DNA of 64,000 bases from Alopecurus myosuroides (taxonomy: Eukaryota; Streptophyta; Magnoliopsida; Poales; Poaceae): the NCBI GenBank assembly GCA_028641055.1, contig CM054060.1, forward strand, positions 244,851,540-244,915,539. Reading direction: 5' to 3'. Below the pieces are notes generated by a model. That model did no database searches, was not told the DNA's origin, and worked only from the letters and a program-made list of their open reading frames with translations. This document shows, in pieces, positions 36,910 through 49,150 of the stretch (positions within the stretch are counted from its first letter, which is position 1; each line of letters begins with the position of its first letter). Position numbers and translations under genes: made by a program.

Positions 36910-37720
36910 AAAGTCAAAACCACACACACACAAATCTGGACAATCTAGGAAGGGTGAGAAGGTAGTGGATACATTTCAACTGAAATAGTTTTGGACTGTT
37001 GTATCGAGGAAGTATTTAAGCGAAACCTTCATGAAGGTTATCTGAACCCAACTGGGTATTTGAATTTGATAAATAATTTTAACGAACACACTAAGAGAAG
37101 CTATAACCATAGCAATTCAAGAATAGGTGGGAGACATTAAAAAAGGGTACAACACATGGAAGACACTCAATCAAATGACATCAGGTCTTGGAAGGGATCC
37201 TATCACCAAGACCATTGATGCTCCTGACGAGTGGTGGGAACTTGAGATTAAGGTATATGGCATAAAATAATTCATTTGTATGCATTATTTTCTAATCCAT
37301 GTGGTGTACTAAAGTTGAGATAATTGCTTTGCAGAGATGCCCATATGAGGCCAAGTTTCACATGCTTCACTAGCTAATGAGAATATAATGCACCGGATTG
37401 TTGACAAGTATTGTGTTACCAATGAGCATGTGAGGGTGCCATTACCATCTTTAGTTTGTCCCTCTTATGTGAACCTTGGTGATGATGACCTTTCAGGGAC
37501 CGAGACGGACATACATGTGAAACCAGGTGGCTTGAGACGTGCACAAAAGAGAGCATGTCCTTATTCACCTAGTTCTGCGATAGTTGAAAAGATGAAAAAA
37601 GACGGTGCCTAAAGAAACTTTTTGCACAGTATATGTGACATATTTAAGAAGAGGGAAGAAAAGCAGAACCTCCATGACTTCACAAAACTCGGAGCCCTCA
37701 CAAACGATAGTTGATCTAGT
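36910..37720 (+). pseudogene. Myb/SANT-like domain protein remnant (PIF/Harbinger ORF1 type)
   Basis: In shifting frames the sequence spells pieces of the plant Myb/SANT-like domain, notably KKGYNTWKTLNQMTSGLGRD and PITKTIDAPDEWWELEIK (37141-37252). A likely intron follows (37253-37334, gtatat...gcag), then RCPYEAKFHML. The downstream frame 37388-37612 (VRVPLPSLVCPSYVNLGDDD) and a basic GGLRRAQKRA stretch resemble the C-terminal part of such proteins. Stops and frameshifts upstream of 37141 make it a pseudogene. These proteins accompany Harbinger transposases or exist as host genes; no transposase is visible here. Confidence 0.6.
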
Positions 37721-38850
37721 GAGGCTTTTTTGGATATGACGGCCAAGGTTGTTCTTGATGGATGTGCGGCTGGCCATTCGAGCATTTTTGTGCTTCACGA
37801 TTGTTTATAAAGGCTGAATACTGTATTTCCTTCAGTTGTTATATGGAGGCTGAAAGTGGTGTGAGGCTCGAATGGATACGGATGGCATGGGAGGAGAGAA
37901 AAAAATAATAAGAGATTGCCTTGAGATATTATGTTGTCTAATTTGTTTTGAACCTATTGTTGTGTAATTTGCTTTGAACTTATTTGTATTTTCTTGGTGA
38001 ACCTATCAATTTGTAATTTTCTTTGAACCTATAAATTTGTATCGTCTTTATTATTTATTATAATCTCTTATGTATTATTTATTACAATCTCTTATGTATT
38101 ATTGGTCATTAAAGTGATTGTGCCAAAAAAATCTTGACATACAACACATGAACAAGCACAATTAAAAAAGTCAAAATGTGATTTTGATTTGAGGTTTACT
38201 TTTGTTGTTGCTGGCTGGATGGCCCAGTTCAGTTCATGACACATATGTATGGTCTGGTGCTCAAGTGGCATATCCCCATTATCCTCCCCCCCCCCCCGAT
38301 AGGTAATCTTTTGTGTACATATTTTCTAAATGTTTCCTTAGATCTAATATATTAGGTAAGTTCTTTTTCATATCATTGCATGAAAATATTACCTTCTGGA
38401 TTCGGGATACCAGAACAAAATACGATATCTAGTGCCATAAAAAACTACTCGGTACCATGTATATGATTTTCAAAATAATCCTCCAAAGGGAAGAGAATAG
38501 ATATTCAACCACCAACATTCAATGAAACTGCGTCAAACGAGGATTTGGTTGTCTTTCGAATGCTGCAAGGCATACCTCGTAGACCACCTAAGCGCCAAAA
38601 GATAATAATTACCGCTTACATGTGTCTACCGAAACTACATTCGGGATAGCAACCTACATGATCAACATTTCAACATGTTTGATAGTGGAGGGTATGTTCA
38701 AGAGGAGAGTGCTTCATATCCTAGTGCTCCACCCGAAGATGATGGTACTTACATGAAAGGAATCCATGATGGTATATTTTATTGGGAACATCCTTCCTTC
38801 TATTTGAGTTGTAATGAACTAGCAATGAATTCTACTTTTATTGTAATATT
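37721..38850. other. AT-rich intergenic stretch
   Basis: Probable 3' remains of the Myb/SANT-like unit (repeated tgaacctat phrases around 37950-38030), a C homopolymer at about 38287-38297, and a short open frame (38675-38935) that runs into the CACTA element and has no recognised domain. Nothing else is supported. Confidence 0.4.
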
Positions 38851-39210
38851 CACTACTCGAAAATTCCCTATCAGTACCGGTTTCAGAGGGCCATTAGTAC
38901 GGGTTGGACAAATAGTACTAATTAATCGGTACTAAAGGCCCCACCTTTAGTACCGGTTCCTTAAAAACGGGTACTAAAGGTGCCTCCACATGGGCTCGGG
39001 GGAGCCCGTGGGGTTGGAGACCTTTGGTACCGGCTCATAACATGAACCCATACTAAAGGTCTGGGAGTAATTTTTTTAAAAAAATCGAATTTTTTCAAAA
39101 AAAAATCCAAGTTTTTTTTTAACTTTTTTAAATCCTATTCCGGAATTTTGCACTTAGACACATACTTAATCTGTGACTACACAATTAATCTGTTCAACAT
39201 ACTTAACTTA

Positions 39211-39285
39211 GTAAAACTTCCCATTCGGTCACCCATCCTGAAATTCCTCTAGACAAGCACGCTTAACTTTTGAGTTCCTTCCAAA
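39211..39285 (-). ncRNA. 5S rRNA-like segment inside the CACTA element
   Basis: On the minus strand, aaagttaagcgtgcttg and aggatgggtgacc followed by atgggaag occur in the order and nearly the spacing of the internal control region of plant 5S rRNA (box A, intermediate element, box C). The intermediate part is diverged. It is a fragment, not a full 5S gene. Confidence 0.6.
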
Positions 39286-39590
39286 CTAGATTCCAAATGA
39301 GATGTTAGAACTTATCGATATTATTATCATATCAATCATATTAACCCGTGGGGCATGATGTTAAACTTTTTTATTGTTTAAATTTAAAAAAATGAATAAA
39401 TAACAATGATTATATAATAATCTTTTTTTGAATAAATAACAATACAATGTTAGGAATTACTTTATTGTTTAGTATGAAATAATTCATATATTTAAATCCG
39501 TAAATCAAAATTTGACAAATAAAATGTCTAAGTCGATTAAAAAAATTAGAGGAATTCAAATATGACATACATATCATAGAAACATTGATA

Positions 39591-41265
39591 GTTTTCCTTT
39601 TCATTGAATAAAAAAAACATTTTCTATTTTTCGAGTGTCAAAAATGTTTTTTTTTGTCAAGAACCAACCAAGAATATGTTACAAAACTTGGGAGCTGAAT
39701 TTTTTGAAAATATTAGATCATGTTATATGCATAAATAACAAATTTGTTGCTTATTCAAAGGTTTCTATCCATCTCTTCTAAAAAGCACAAGTTTCTGCCG
39801 GTTTAGCTGGAAACGGGTCAAATTTGAACTACAGGTGCCTCGTAGTTTGCTCATGATTTTTGGAAAAAATCATTTTTAGGGACACAACTACATGCTTCAT
39901 CAGAGATACACCAAGAGTTTTCCAATATTCAACCCCTAGCTACGAACAGTCATGCCCGTCGTCTTGACTTTTTCGTGAAACCGGCTTAGAAAATTCCAGA
40001 AAATTTTAAAAACTCCCAAAATGATGCAAGACCTTCCTGTGGTATTATTATATATGTCCTAGTATCAACAAAAAATAATAAACTTGGAATGTGACAGTTG
40101 TGTTGAAAATGTGCTCACATAAATGAGCTATCTCCTCCGAACAATCTAGAGTTTCAGGCTAAATGACGGGTGTTATGGCCAAATCTATGGCATAATTTGT
40201 TGAAATGTGCCCATATTCCACACAAACATGCATCTTGGAAGCACGAACAACGTTGACGGAGAAAGTTTTCCTTTTCATTGGATAAAAAAACCATTTTCTA
40301 TTTTCCGAGTGTCAAAAATAGTTTTTTTGTGAAGGACCAACCAAGAATATGTTGCAAAACTTGAGAGCTGCATTTTGTCAAAATACTAGACCATGTTACA
40401 TGCATAAATAATTAATTTTTTCTTATGAAAAGGTTTTCATCCACCTCTTTCAAAAAACACAAGTTTCTGCCGATTCAGCTGGAAACGGGTCAAATTTGAA
40501 CTACATGTGCCTCGTAGTTTGCTCATGATTTTTGGAAAAAATAATGTTTAGGTACACAACTACATATTTCATTAGAGATACACCAAGAGTTTCTCAATAT
40601 TCAACCCCTAGCTACGAACGGTCATGCCCGCCGTCTTGACTTTTTCGTGAAACCATCTTAGAAAATTCCAGAAAATTTTAAAAACCCCCAAATAATGCAA
40701 GTCCTTCGCGTGGTGTCATTATATATATCCTAGTATCCACCAAAAATAATAAACTTGGAATACATCACTTGTGTTGAAAATATGTTCACATAAATGAGCT
40801 ATCTCCTCCGAACATTCTAGGGTTTCGGGCCAAATGACGGGTGTTATGACCAAATCTATGGAATAGTTTGTTGAAATGTGCCTATATTCCATACAAACAT
40901 GCATCTTGGAAGCACGGACAATGTTAACATAGAAAGTTTTTCTTTTCACTGAATACAAAAACCATTTTCCATTTTACGTGTGTCAAAATAATTTTTTTGT
41001 GAAGGACCAACGAAGAATATGTTGAAAAACTTGGGAGATGAATTTTTTGAAAATACTATAAAATGTTATATGCATAAATAACCAATTTGTTACCTATGAT
41101 AAGGTTTCCAGCCAACTCTTTAAAAAAACACAAGTTTCTGCCGATTCAGCTGGAAACGGGTCAAATTTGAACTACAGGTGCCTCGTAGTTAGAGATACAC
41201 CAAGAGTTTCTCAATATTAAACCCCTAGCTATGAACGGTTGTGCCCGCCGTCTTGACTTCTTTTT
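39591..41265. repeat. ~670-bp tandem repeats in the CACTA element
   Basis: Units start at 39591, 40265 and 40936 with gttttccttttcattg-like sequence, giving periods of 674 and 671 bases. The third unit is shortened to about 330 bases, with a loss after cctcgtagtt. Units share phrases such as ctggaaacgggtcaaatttg and cgtcttgactttttcgtgaa. Confidence 0.85.
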
Positions 41266-41911
41266 GATATAGGCATAGAAATATCAAACAAATTCAAAAA
41301 ACTGATGACGGTGAAACCGCTAACATCCGAAGTGGAATAATGGATATATATACAACCCAAATCACGTGTGCACACTTGGTATGGTACCACCTAGCTTTTG
41401 GTTGGATTCATACGCCCCAGAGCCCTCTCCGACGAAACCGTGTTAACCCATTATTGTTAGTTCCATTCTTTCTCATGATATTTTTAAGAATGTAGCTTTA
41501 ATAATATGCATGATAATTTATATATGTTTCTCCTTTTTGAAACGAGCGAAGGAACGTCGAAATCCAACTTCGAATGCAAAAGTTACGTTCAAAACAGTGA
41601 TTAAGTCAAAAAAAAAAAGGAGAGCTAGCTTGGCTCGGGTTGAAGAAATAGTGTGGACACCCTTTAGTACCGGTTCATGATACGAACCGGTAAAGGTGCA
41701 GCGCTGGCCCCACCTCCGCAGCAAATTTAGCGCGAAACCCTTTAGTACCGGTTCGTATCACGAACCAGTACTAAAGACTCCAAACGAACAGGTATTAAAG
41801 GTTTCCGGCGTCGTGGGCTTTGGAACCAGTACTAATGCTACCTTTAGTACCGGTTCGTAATGGAACCGATACTAAAGGTAAAAACTTTTGGCTAGTTTTC
41901 TACTAGTGATT

Positions 41912-43377
41912 TAGCAATTTATTATGTTCGAAATATTATTTTGTGGCCCCATATGCGAAAAGAGAAGAAAAATGTTAGTTAGAACATAACATTATCCTAA
42001 GAGCCGGTGGCAGATCTAGATTTTTTTTGCTGGGGCGAACATTCACGGGCAAAATACCATTTAAGACACAAATCAATATAGTAGATAGAAATAATGGAAT
42101 GGATAGTTCTCGAAATATTGAATTTTCGTGACCATTGAAATACAACTAATAATAACATGACTATAAAAAAACTTAGAACCAAATAACCAATTAAAATGGA
42201 TTTTTGCCACGTGAATGCTCATTTGCGGATATGTCTAATTTTCATGGCTAAGAAAACAATCTTAACGGACGTTGTTGCCACCGGTAATTTCAATGCAAAC
42301 TTAATAAGACGATAAACCAATGGAAAGACCTAGCGTTATCTAGTTTGAACCAACTTGAGAGCAACCGAGCTTGGACAACCGAGCATAGCAGAAGGGAGGC
42401 GTGCAATGGTGCAAGGTATGGCAAGGGCGAGGGGCGATGTGTTGCGTGTGGAGGGGGCATCTGGGTGGCTCGCCGGCCGGGAGGAGTAGGGCGGGAGCGA
42501 CGACGACGCGTGGAGCCGTGGAGGTCGGTCTGCTCGTCTGGTCGAGCGGTGCGCTGGAAGAAAATGATGGAAAACCACCATATTTGTGACGGCGGTGTCA
42601 GCTAACCACCAATTTTGGGAAAAATAATGGGGAGCACAACCATCCTCATTACGTGTTGCACCGGTAGGCCTTAGGGTCCATCCACTCATCAGGTGGTTCA
42701 TGTTAGATTTGTCAGAAAATGGTTTAAATCGCACAAATCATATAATTAGTTCTATGTGTCACATATCTGTCTGAATATGCGGTGGTCTATGCCATTTTGT
42801 TTAAAAATGGCGATTAGCTGTGCTAGATCGGTTAGTGGGCCTGAATTGAAAGTGAGGCCCATTTTCTTTTGTTCCCTATTCTTTTTTCCCCTTTATGATG
42901 CCTTGATGTTTGCGGATGGGTTTGCAGCTATGCATACGGGAAGTACAGCCAGGGGCCTGGGGCGACGGCCCTAGCTTGCCCCAGTACTCCGTCCGCAAGT
43001 GCTAAGAGTATTACCGGTTGTTTATCATACAACTCAGACAATAATGTAGGACGGGAGAAGAAAAAGAACTGGACTGTCGTCTTATTTTCACTGCGATTTC
43101 TCTGAACAGCTCAAGACAGGGTGGGTCATGCACAAGTCTAAGCCGAAAAGATCTAAGCCTTTGTACCGCTCATGAGTTTCTATAATAGATATTGATCTTT
43201 TTGCAAAGTATAAAATATAAAAAATAAATAAATCTGATTTTGGTTATTTGGAGAAACCGGAGCTATGCAAAGTCTAGGATCGATCTTTTGGATCATCAAT
43301 AGCCAATGTCGTGTCTTCACTCTTTCCGGCGCGACATCGAAACTTCCGAGTTACTACCTCCGTTCCATATTGTAAAG
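41912..43377. other. Intergenic stretch without supported genes
   Basis: Short open frames on both strands near 42340-42730 and 42750-42980 lack recognisable domains and overlap each other. At about 43354 the phrase ctacctccgttcc looks like an isolated end of a Stowaway-type MITE. Nothing else can be supported. Confidence 0.4.
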
Positions 43378-43379
43378 TA

Positions 43380-43635
43380 CTCCCTCCATTTCTTTTTAGT
43401 CTGCGTATTAGATTTGTCAAAAGTCAAACTTCTTAAAGTTTGACCATCTTTATAGAAAAAACTATCAACATTAACAATATAAAGTTAATATCATACGATT
43501 CATCATAAAATATATTTTTATATTATACTCATTTGATATTTCAAATATTTATATTTTGTCCTATAAACTTGGTCAAACTTTAGAACGTTTGATTTAAGAC
43601 AATCCTAATAGGCGGAGTAAATAGAAACGGAGGGG
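43380..43635. mobile_element. Stowaway (Tc1/mariner) MITE
   Basis: 256-bp AT-rich unit with terminal repeats CTCCCTCCATTTC and, at the other end, GAAACGGAGGGG, flanked by TA on both sides (43378-43379, 43636-43637). These are the Stowaway hallmarks. It is non-coding and would depend on a mariner transposase. Confidence 0.85.
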
Positions 43636-43674
43636 TAGTAGACAGAGCGCGAGCATCTGCATGCAGTGTACTTA

Positions 43675-44037
43675 GGGCATCCACAGTGTGTGCCAAATTT
43701 GGGTGCCAATTACCCTATTTGGCTTTTGGCATCGGTTCCCTACATTGTAGAGATGCCAAATCTTGGTGCCAAAACTAAATAATTTGGCGTAGGAGCAACT
43801 AGAAGATCCAGTGCCAAATTCTTTTAAGTGAATAAAATAGTAGAATGAAGGGGTGAGACTACAGAGAGAGTGTGCGGGCCAAAATAGTTTATTATTACTT
43901 TATACATGGTGGGCCACACAATAGGGAGATTTGGCATTTGGCATTGACTTTGACACATTGTAGATAACATAGCAAATTTAGGTCTAATGCCAAATAAATC
44001 TATGCGAGCAAATTTGGTTTTGGCACTGTGGATGCTC
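43675..44037. mobile_element. Tourist-like (PIF/Harbinger) MITE
   Basis: 363-bp unit with terminal repeats GGGCATCCACAGTG and, at the other end, CACTGTGGATGCTC, flanked by TTA (43672-43674 and 44038-44040). The interior repeats tgccaaat several times. The TTA duplication points to the Harbinger superfamily; the exact family is not known. Confidence 0.7.
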
Positions 44038-44040
44038 TTA

Positions 44041-44955
44041 GTAGATCGATGAGCACGGCATCTATTGCCATCGCTAGTGGAGTACTCCACAAAACCCAGG
44101 CATCGTTTCCAAGATGCGCTCCACCAAATACGTAATATCTCATATCTGGCCGGAGGATCGTGCTGCCGTACCGTTGTTACCCGATCAGCTTCCGTGGAGC
44201 ACTTGCACGACGGCGATATTCAAAAAGGAACACACAACATGCATAGGATAGAGATATTCCGCCCTCCTTTGCGTGGCCGACGAGGCGCCACCGAGCTCCG
44301 GAGCAAACGCGCACGCGCGCGGTCGCCGCAGGCGCTAGCTCCCTGACACTAACGGCAAAGGTCACCGACGCGTGGGACAGCGAGACGCGAGGGCCCGCGC
44401 GTCAGCGTGGCAGGCGGGAGCGGAAGGGCCGAGGCGTCTCCACGTAGCGGGGCTCCGCGCCTTTGGATGGCGCCTCCGCGCGCGTGGTCTGCAGGGCGGC
44501 CACGACGCGGGGCTGGCGGCCGTGCGATCTCGACGAGTCTGGTGGCTGGGATTGCCCCGCTGAAACCCCCAACGCCATGGAACTTTCGGGACAATAAATG
44601 CCATCGCTCGAAGCCGCGCCTTGCAGAAAGCCCCGTGCCGCTTCGCGGAATTGCGTTTCAAGCCCCTGGTCCGCTGTGGTTACGCCGTATATGGACTGGA
44701 ACGAAAACTGGCGGGCATTTGTATGGGACGATTGTGAGTTTACAGGGGCTGGTCCGTAATGTTCTCTTGCGCTTTGTGGCGTCTTAAGCGAGAAAAAGTT
44801 CTCATCATGGTCCATACTACAAGCAAGCGAGCGGCTGGCCAGCTGGGAGGAGGAACCGAGGAGGAGATTGAAGCGGGGAGACGGCCGGGGAGGGAAGAGC
44901 CGATAGATATCCCAACGAGCGAGCTGTCTCGTGTTCCTCGCCGGGGAGAGGGAGA
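44041..44955 (+). promoter_or_regulatory. HY5 upstream region and 5' leader
   Basis: GC-rich sequence before the HY5 start codon. It contains ACGT-core motifs such as cgacgcgtgg and ccacgtag (about 44436). HY5-type bZIP proteins bind ACGT cores, so autoregulation is conceivable but not shown. No clear TATA box is seen. Open frames here on either strand overlap each other and have no domains. Confidence 0.4.
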
Positions 44956-47900
44956 ATGCAGGAGCAGGGGGAGAGCTCGCGGCCGTCCAGCAGCGAGAGG
45001 TCGTCCAGCTCCGGCCACCACATGGATGCCAAGGAAGGCAAGCAGCCACACTCCCTGCCTTCACTCATCTTTCTTTCCTCAAATGCTGTTTTAAACTGCA
45101 GTTTCGGTGTTCTTCCTATCATCCTGTGGATGTACGTGCGTCATGAAAAGTTCTCTCATCTTTCTGAGCATAGCGGCGTCTTAAGTAGTTTTACATCGTT
45201 TCTTGGCGGCCTCTTTTCGGACGGTGCTTGACTTGGCATTTTGAGTAGAGATCGAGCATATGTTTCTGCTCATATGATTTTTTTTCCCTCAACGGGAGCT
45301 GAGCTTGATTACCGTGCGTGCTTTGGTGAACTGCAGGGATGGAGAGCGACGACGAGATAGGGACGGTGCCGGAGCTGGGCCTCGGGCCAGGCGGCCCTTC
45401 CACGTCCGGCAGGAGGGAGGCCGGTGGGTCGGAGCGCGCCCAGTCCTCCACGGCGCAAGGCAGCGCTCGCCGCCGCGGGCGCACCCCGGCCGACAAGGAG
45501 CACAAGCGCCTCAAAAGGTACTTGCCACCATCATAGTACGGAATTCAGATTAAGTTGCTAGCTAAAAGACTAGTGCGATATTTCTATCAATCGGCTAAGT
45601 CTTGGACAAACACAAATATCTGTGATGCTTGCATAATAGATGCGTGCCCATGCTGCATGTTTTGGCACTGTGCACGGTGGTCCTTATGGTCCGTACGCCT
45701 TGAAATGCCACCATGGATAGGTCCTGAATTCCCGTCGATGCCACCACGCATAGGTCCCCTTTGTTGAGTTTAGATAAGACAAGAGATTGCTTGTATATCT
45801 AAGTTAAAGAAAAAGAAAAAAGTAGATTGCTTGTGGATCTAGCATCTATGCAGGTTGAGAAACTGCGGTACAAGTGGAAATGATGTGGTTCCTAAATAGG
45901 GAAAGGTGTAAATGGACTTGGGCGCACCTGTGCTGTGCCCACTATCGATCCGTCCATTTCTGCATCGCGATCCGTGCATGGAAGGTTTCTCTTTCTGTTT
46001 CTCCTAAAGAAATAGCACTTGGAATTCCAAGTCAGCAAAACATCCATCGAACTTGTGGATCTTCGCTTAGTTCGTTGACCGCAATAGATCATAATCAGTA
46101 GATGATATTCTTAAAGATAAATCACAATAGGTAGATCCTCATAATTACACTTAGAGAGACATGGGAATCAATTTTTTTAAATGTAAATGTTAATTATCAG
46201 TTGGTATATAAATGAAAAGAGATGTGAAGCTTGATTTACACATGTTAGTCCTATACGCACACACAAATAATTATTTAAAGCTATGGAATTTTCCTCATAT
46301 CATCGTGTTACTATGTAGACAATAATACTTTATGAACATACAAAAAAATTGAGAAAGCGATCCGCGAAAAAAATCCATTTTTAATTATTTTATTTTCCAT
46401 ATGGACATTATAGTTAGACACAAAAAATTGGAAACTTGGATGACACGTCAACAAAAATCCCCGATTTCGGTATCACGAGATGAAGTGAAGGGTTTTGAGG
46501 GCTGTGGGGGATTTTTAGCCGGTTCTGAATTTGGGGCTTGAAAATTGAGGCAAGGTTATACTTCTGACCATAAAGTGCACAATTTTGAAAATATTTCGCT
46601 AGCATGAGAAGCAAGGTAACATTAGTGCCTTCCCTATATAAATGATACTGATATGGTTGGACTGTCTAGTTTTATGCCCCTCTCATGTGTGAATCGATAA
46701 GGCCTACATGTGAATAGAATCTTACATATGACTCGCTAAGCCCTAGTTGTGAACAGAAAGTGATACTGTACAAACAGTAGAACCAAAAGGCTGAACCGAT
46801 GGAAATAAGTTGGACAATCCACATATACTGTAACACCTTTCTCGCGTTTGACTATAAGGCCTATATGTGGACAGAAAGAGGGTAAGATCAATCTTTGTGT
46901 TTGAATTACGAAAGAGGAGACTCGAACCGAAGATCTTTACTATGATACCATGTTAAGTTTCATACACCAACCTGTAGAGCCAAAAGTCCGAAGTGGTGGA
47001 AATATAAGATGGAGAATCCATATATACTTTAAAATGGACTATACGTAATACGTGTTAAAAAAGAAATTGTACGTAATATCTCAGCTAATATTTAATCATG
47101 TTTGATACATATTTTCTTAAAAACTTTTTTGCAGCTTCGACTATAGACGGAGTGGAGATTTGGTGCTCCCATTGTGTTAAAAAATTCAAAAAATATATTT
47201 ATGAGTTTTTAAAAATTCTGAAAAAAATAAGGGTATAGTAAACGGTGTATCCTACAATCGTGCAAATTTTAAATTCCAAATACTTTTCATTCTGAACTAC
47301 ACAAAAATGAAAAAGGTGTGGATCTGAGTATCACTATTTCAAATCTCCAAATTTTATCATATTTTGTCTTTTTTGTGTAGCCCATACTAGTTTGTATTTG
47401 AAATTGAAAATTTGCATGTTTACGGGATATACCATTGGCTACCTACTGATTTATTTTCAGGATTTTTTGAAACTTTAAAAAAAAATCAATTTTTTAAAAT
47501 GGCATGAGCACAAAACACTTTTCGCTATAGACGGAGCAATTTTATGTCAACCCTAATTCAACTTTTGTATTCGAAAATAACATAACTTGTAAGAGAACTA
47601 GATAATGGACTCTAATTCCTATGTATTTACCTATCACTTTCTTGGACTTCATTAGGCGTGAATACAGACGACAGAAGATTGTTCTTTCCATCGTATAAAA
47701 AATCCTAAATATTTGCTTATATTTATATGTATGTGACCTGTGAAGGTTGCTGAGGAACCGGGTATCAGCACAGCAGGCAAGGGAGAGGAAGAAAGCTTAT
47801 TTGGGTGATCTAGAAGTGAAGGTGAAGGACCTAGAGAAGAAGAACTCGGAATTGGAAGAGAGGCACTCCACCCTGCAGAATGAGAACCAGATGCTCCGTC

Positions 47901-48279
47901 AGGTACATTTTTTCCTCCTTATTGTTCCAAACTTCTTCATTTGGGCGGCTCAGTTTTATATACAGATAATTTAAAACATTCTGTTTATAGTTAAGCTCGG
48001 TTGACCATGATCACAATTGACAATGTTTCGTAGCTTTTTTATACATGGAATGAGTATCGAAACCACTTTTATACACGCGCGGTTCGTATTCTGTTACTCA
48101 TGTATTGGATTGTATAGGGGATGCAAAGCTCAAACCATATCATCTAAGGGGAACTCGAAACATTTCGTTAGTCCTCTGATGAGGGACAAGTAAAACATGT
48201 CCTGAATGAGATTTTCTTTGTTGTGCAGATCCTGAAGAACACCACTGTGAGCAGAAGAGGGCCGACTGAGGGTCAATAG
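44956..48279 (+). CDS. HY5: HY5-type bZIP transcription factor
   Basis: Four exons: 44956-45037, 45337-45517, 47746-47902 and 48229-48279, 471 nt, 156 residues. HY5 promotes light-regulated growth and pigment genes and is degraded through COP1. Exon 1 encodes the Ser-rich start ([20 protein letters not shown]). Exon 2 has the COP1-binding [13 protein letters not shown] motif and the conserved [17 protein letters not shown]. Exon 3 is the bZIP: basic region NRVSAQQAR (N-X7-R), then the zipper. Exon 4 ends [16 protein letters not shown]. Length and order match Arabidopsis HY5 (168 residues). Intron 1 uses a GC donor (gcaagc); the others are GT-AG. One zipper heptad leucine is replaced by His (47864-47866). 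Intron 2 is 2.2 kb and contains a TRIM element. The start matches the family N-terminus. Confidence 0.93.
46749..47034 (-). mobile_element. TRIM-like miniature LTR element in HY5 intron 2
   Basis: Two direct repeats of about 85 bases (46749-46835 and 46951-47034) share phrases such as ggaaataagttggacaatcc and its variant. On the minus strand the first LTR ends ttaaca and is followed at once by tggtatcata (46950-46941), an initiator-Met primer site. The second LTR starts tgttaca after a purine tract gcgagaaagg (46845-46836). The interior of 115 bases has no coding capacity. Size and layout fit terminal-repeat retrotransposons in miniature. Target duplications are not clear. Confidence 0.55.
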
Positions 48280-49150
48280 AGCACAAGTGTCAGGGTTGAT
48301 TTGCAGAGATTTCACAGCGAACAGTTCATTTCCCCGGGAGACAGGGAAAGTTTATGTGAATCAAAGAGGCCTAGGATCGAATATGTTGAATCGATCCCGG
48401 AATACGCCATTCCCGCTAAATATTATTCTGTTGAAACCATTCTGGCCAAAGGATAACCCCAAAAACTGGGGACGAAAGCCTGTGTAAACCATCACAGATA
48501 TCCCACCACTCTGATTTTAGTACTACATGTGGTGCTTCATAGTTTTGGGGTGATTTAACACATGATTTTTATCATTTTTTATGTATGTATAAGTACAATT
48601 CGAACATTTGTGGTTGGTCAATGTACTTCCTATTGGAAATGGGCACATCCGGTGCTGGCGTTGTAGCCCTGTCATGTGATGGCTCTTGCAGATAGGCAGA
48701 TTGATGACTTCTCAAAAGTGTCTTACGATGATATGGGTAAAGAAGTCGCCCCCTTGCATTAGCATCTTTCCTCTTGGTTTGATTCCAAGGAACTCCAAAT
48801 TGATGGTGTGTGTTCGTTTTATATTGGTTATGATCTTGGCATGGACCCTTGCTGTTTTCCCTTGTCCCTTGCTGCTGGTTTTGGAGGTTCCGTTATCATG
48901 ATCTTGACATGACTACCTTTGTTCTTTGATAAACACATTAAAATTTGAATAATAATATTATATCCTGAGTGATCAAGATGCAATAATGTGTTGTACTACT
49001 GCTTAAAAGCCGAAAGTTGCCATCTTTTAAATACAAAAGGAGAGCACAACAGAACAGTGAAAGGTGATTAGAGCTTAAGAAATAACCCAGAGTATTTATC
49101 TTTGACTAATCAACCAAACAAACAAACAAAGGTGGTTGACTCAATCAGCA
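48280..49150 (+). other. HY5 3' region and spacer to the next gene
   Basis: Contains the HY5 3' untranslated region of unknown extent and intergenic DNA. No other gene is supported. A cttttaaatac sequence near 49024 could serve as promoter element for the following gene. Confidence 0.4.

Larger units (their letters stand above)
38851..41908. mobile_element. Non-autonomous CACTA (En/Spm-type) transposon
   Basis: 3058-bp element starting CACTACTCGAAAA and ending TTTTCTACTAGTG (reverse complement CACTAGTAGAAAA), with the 3-bp duplication att (38848-38850 and 41909-41911). Both ends are rich in subterminal copies of TTTAGTACCGGTTCGTA in both orientations, which in CACTA elements bind transposase. 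No transposase frame is readable, so it relies on an autonomous partner. The interior holds a 5S-like segment and large tandem repeats. Confidence 0.88.

Noticed and set aside
38285..38298. C homopolymer
   Set aside because: Simple sequence without further structure; possibly a sequencing-sensitive site.
39211..39285. Functional 5S rRNA gene
   Set aside because: Only the central control region is present, with a diverged intermediate part and no ends.
44402..45064. 220-codon minus-strand frame over the HY5 leader
   Set aside because: GC-rich antisense frame without domains, overlapping HY5 exon 1 on the other strand.
45120..45200. Similarity of a cgtcttaag-containing stretch to 44780-44800
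   Set aside because: Too short to call a repeat.
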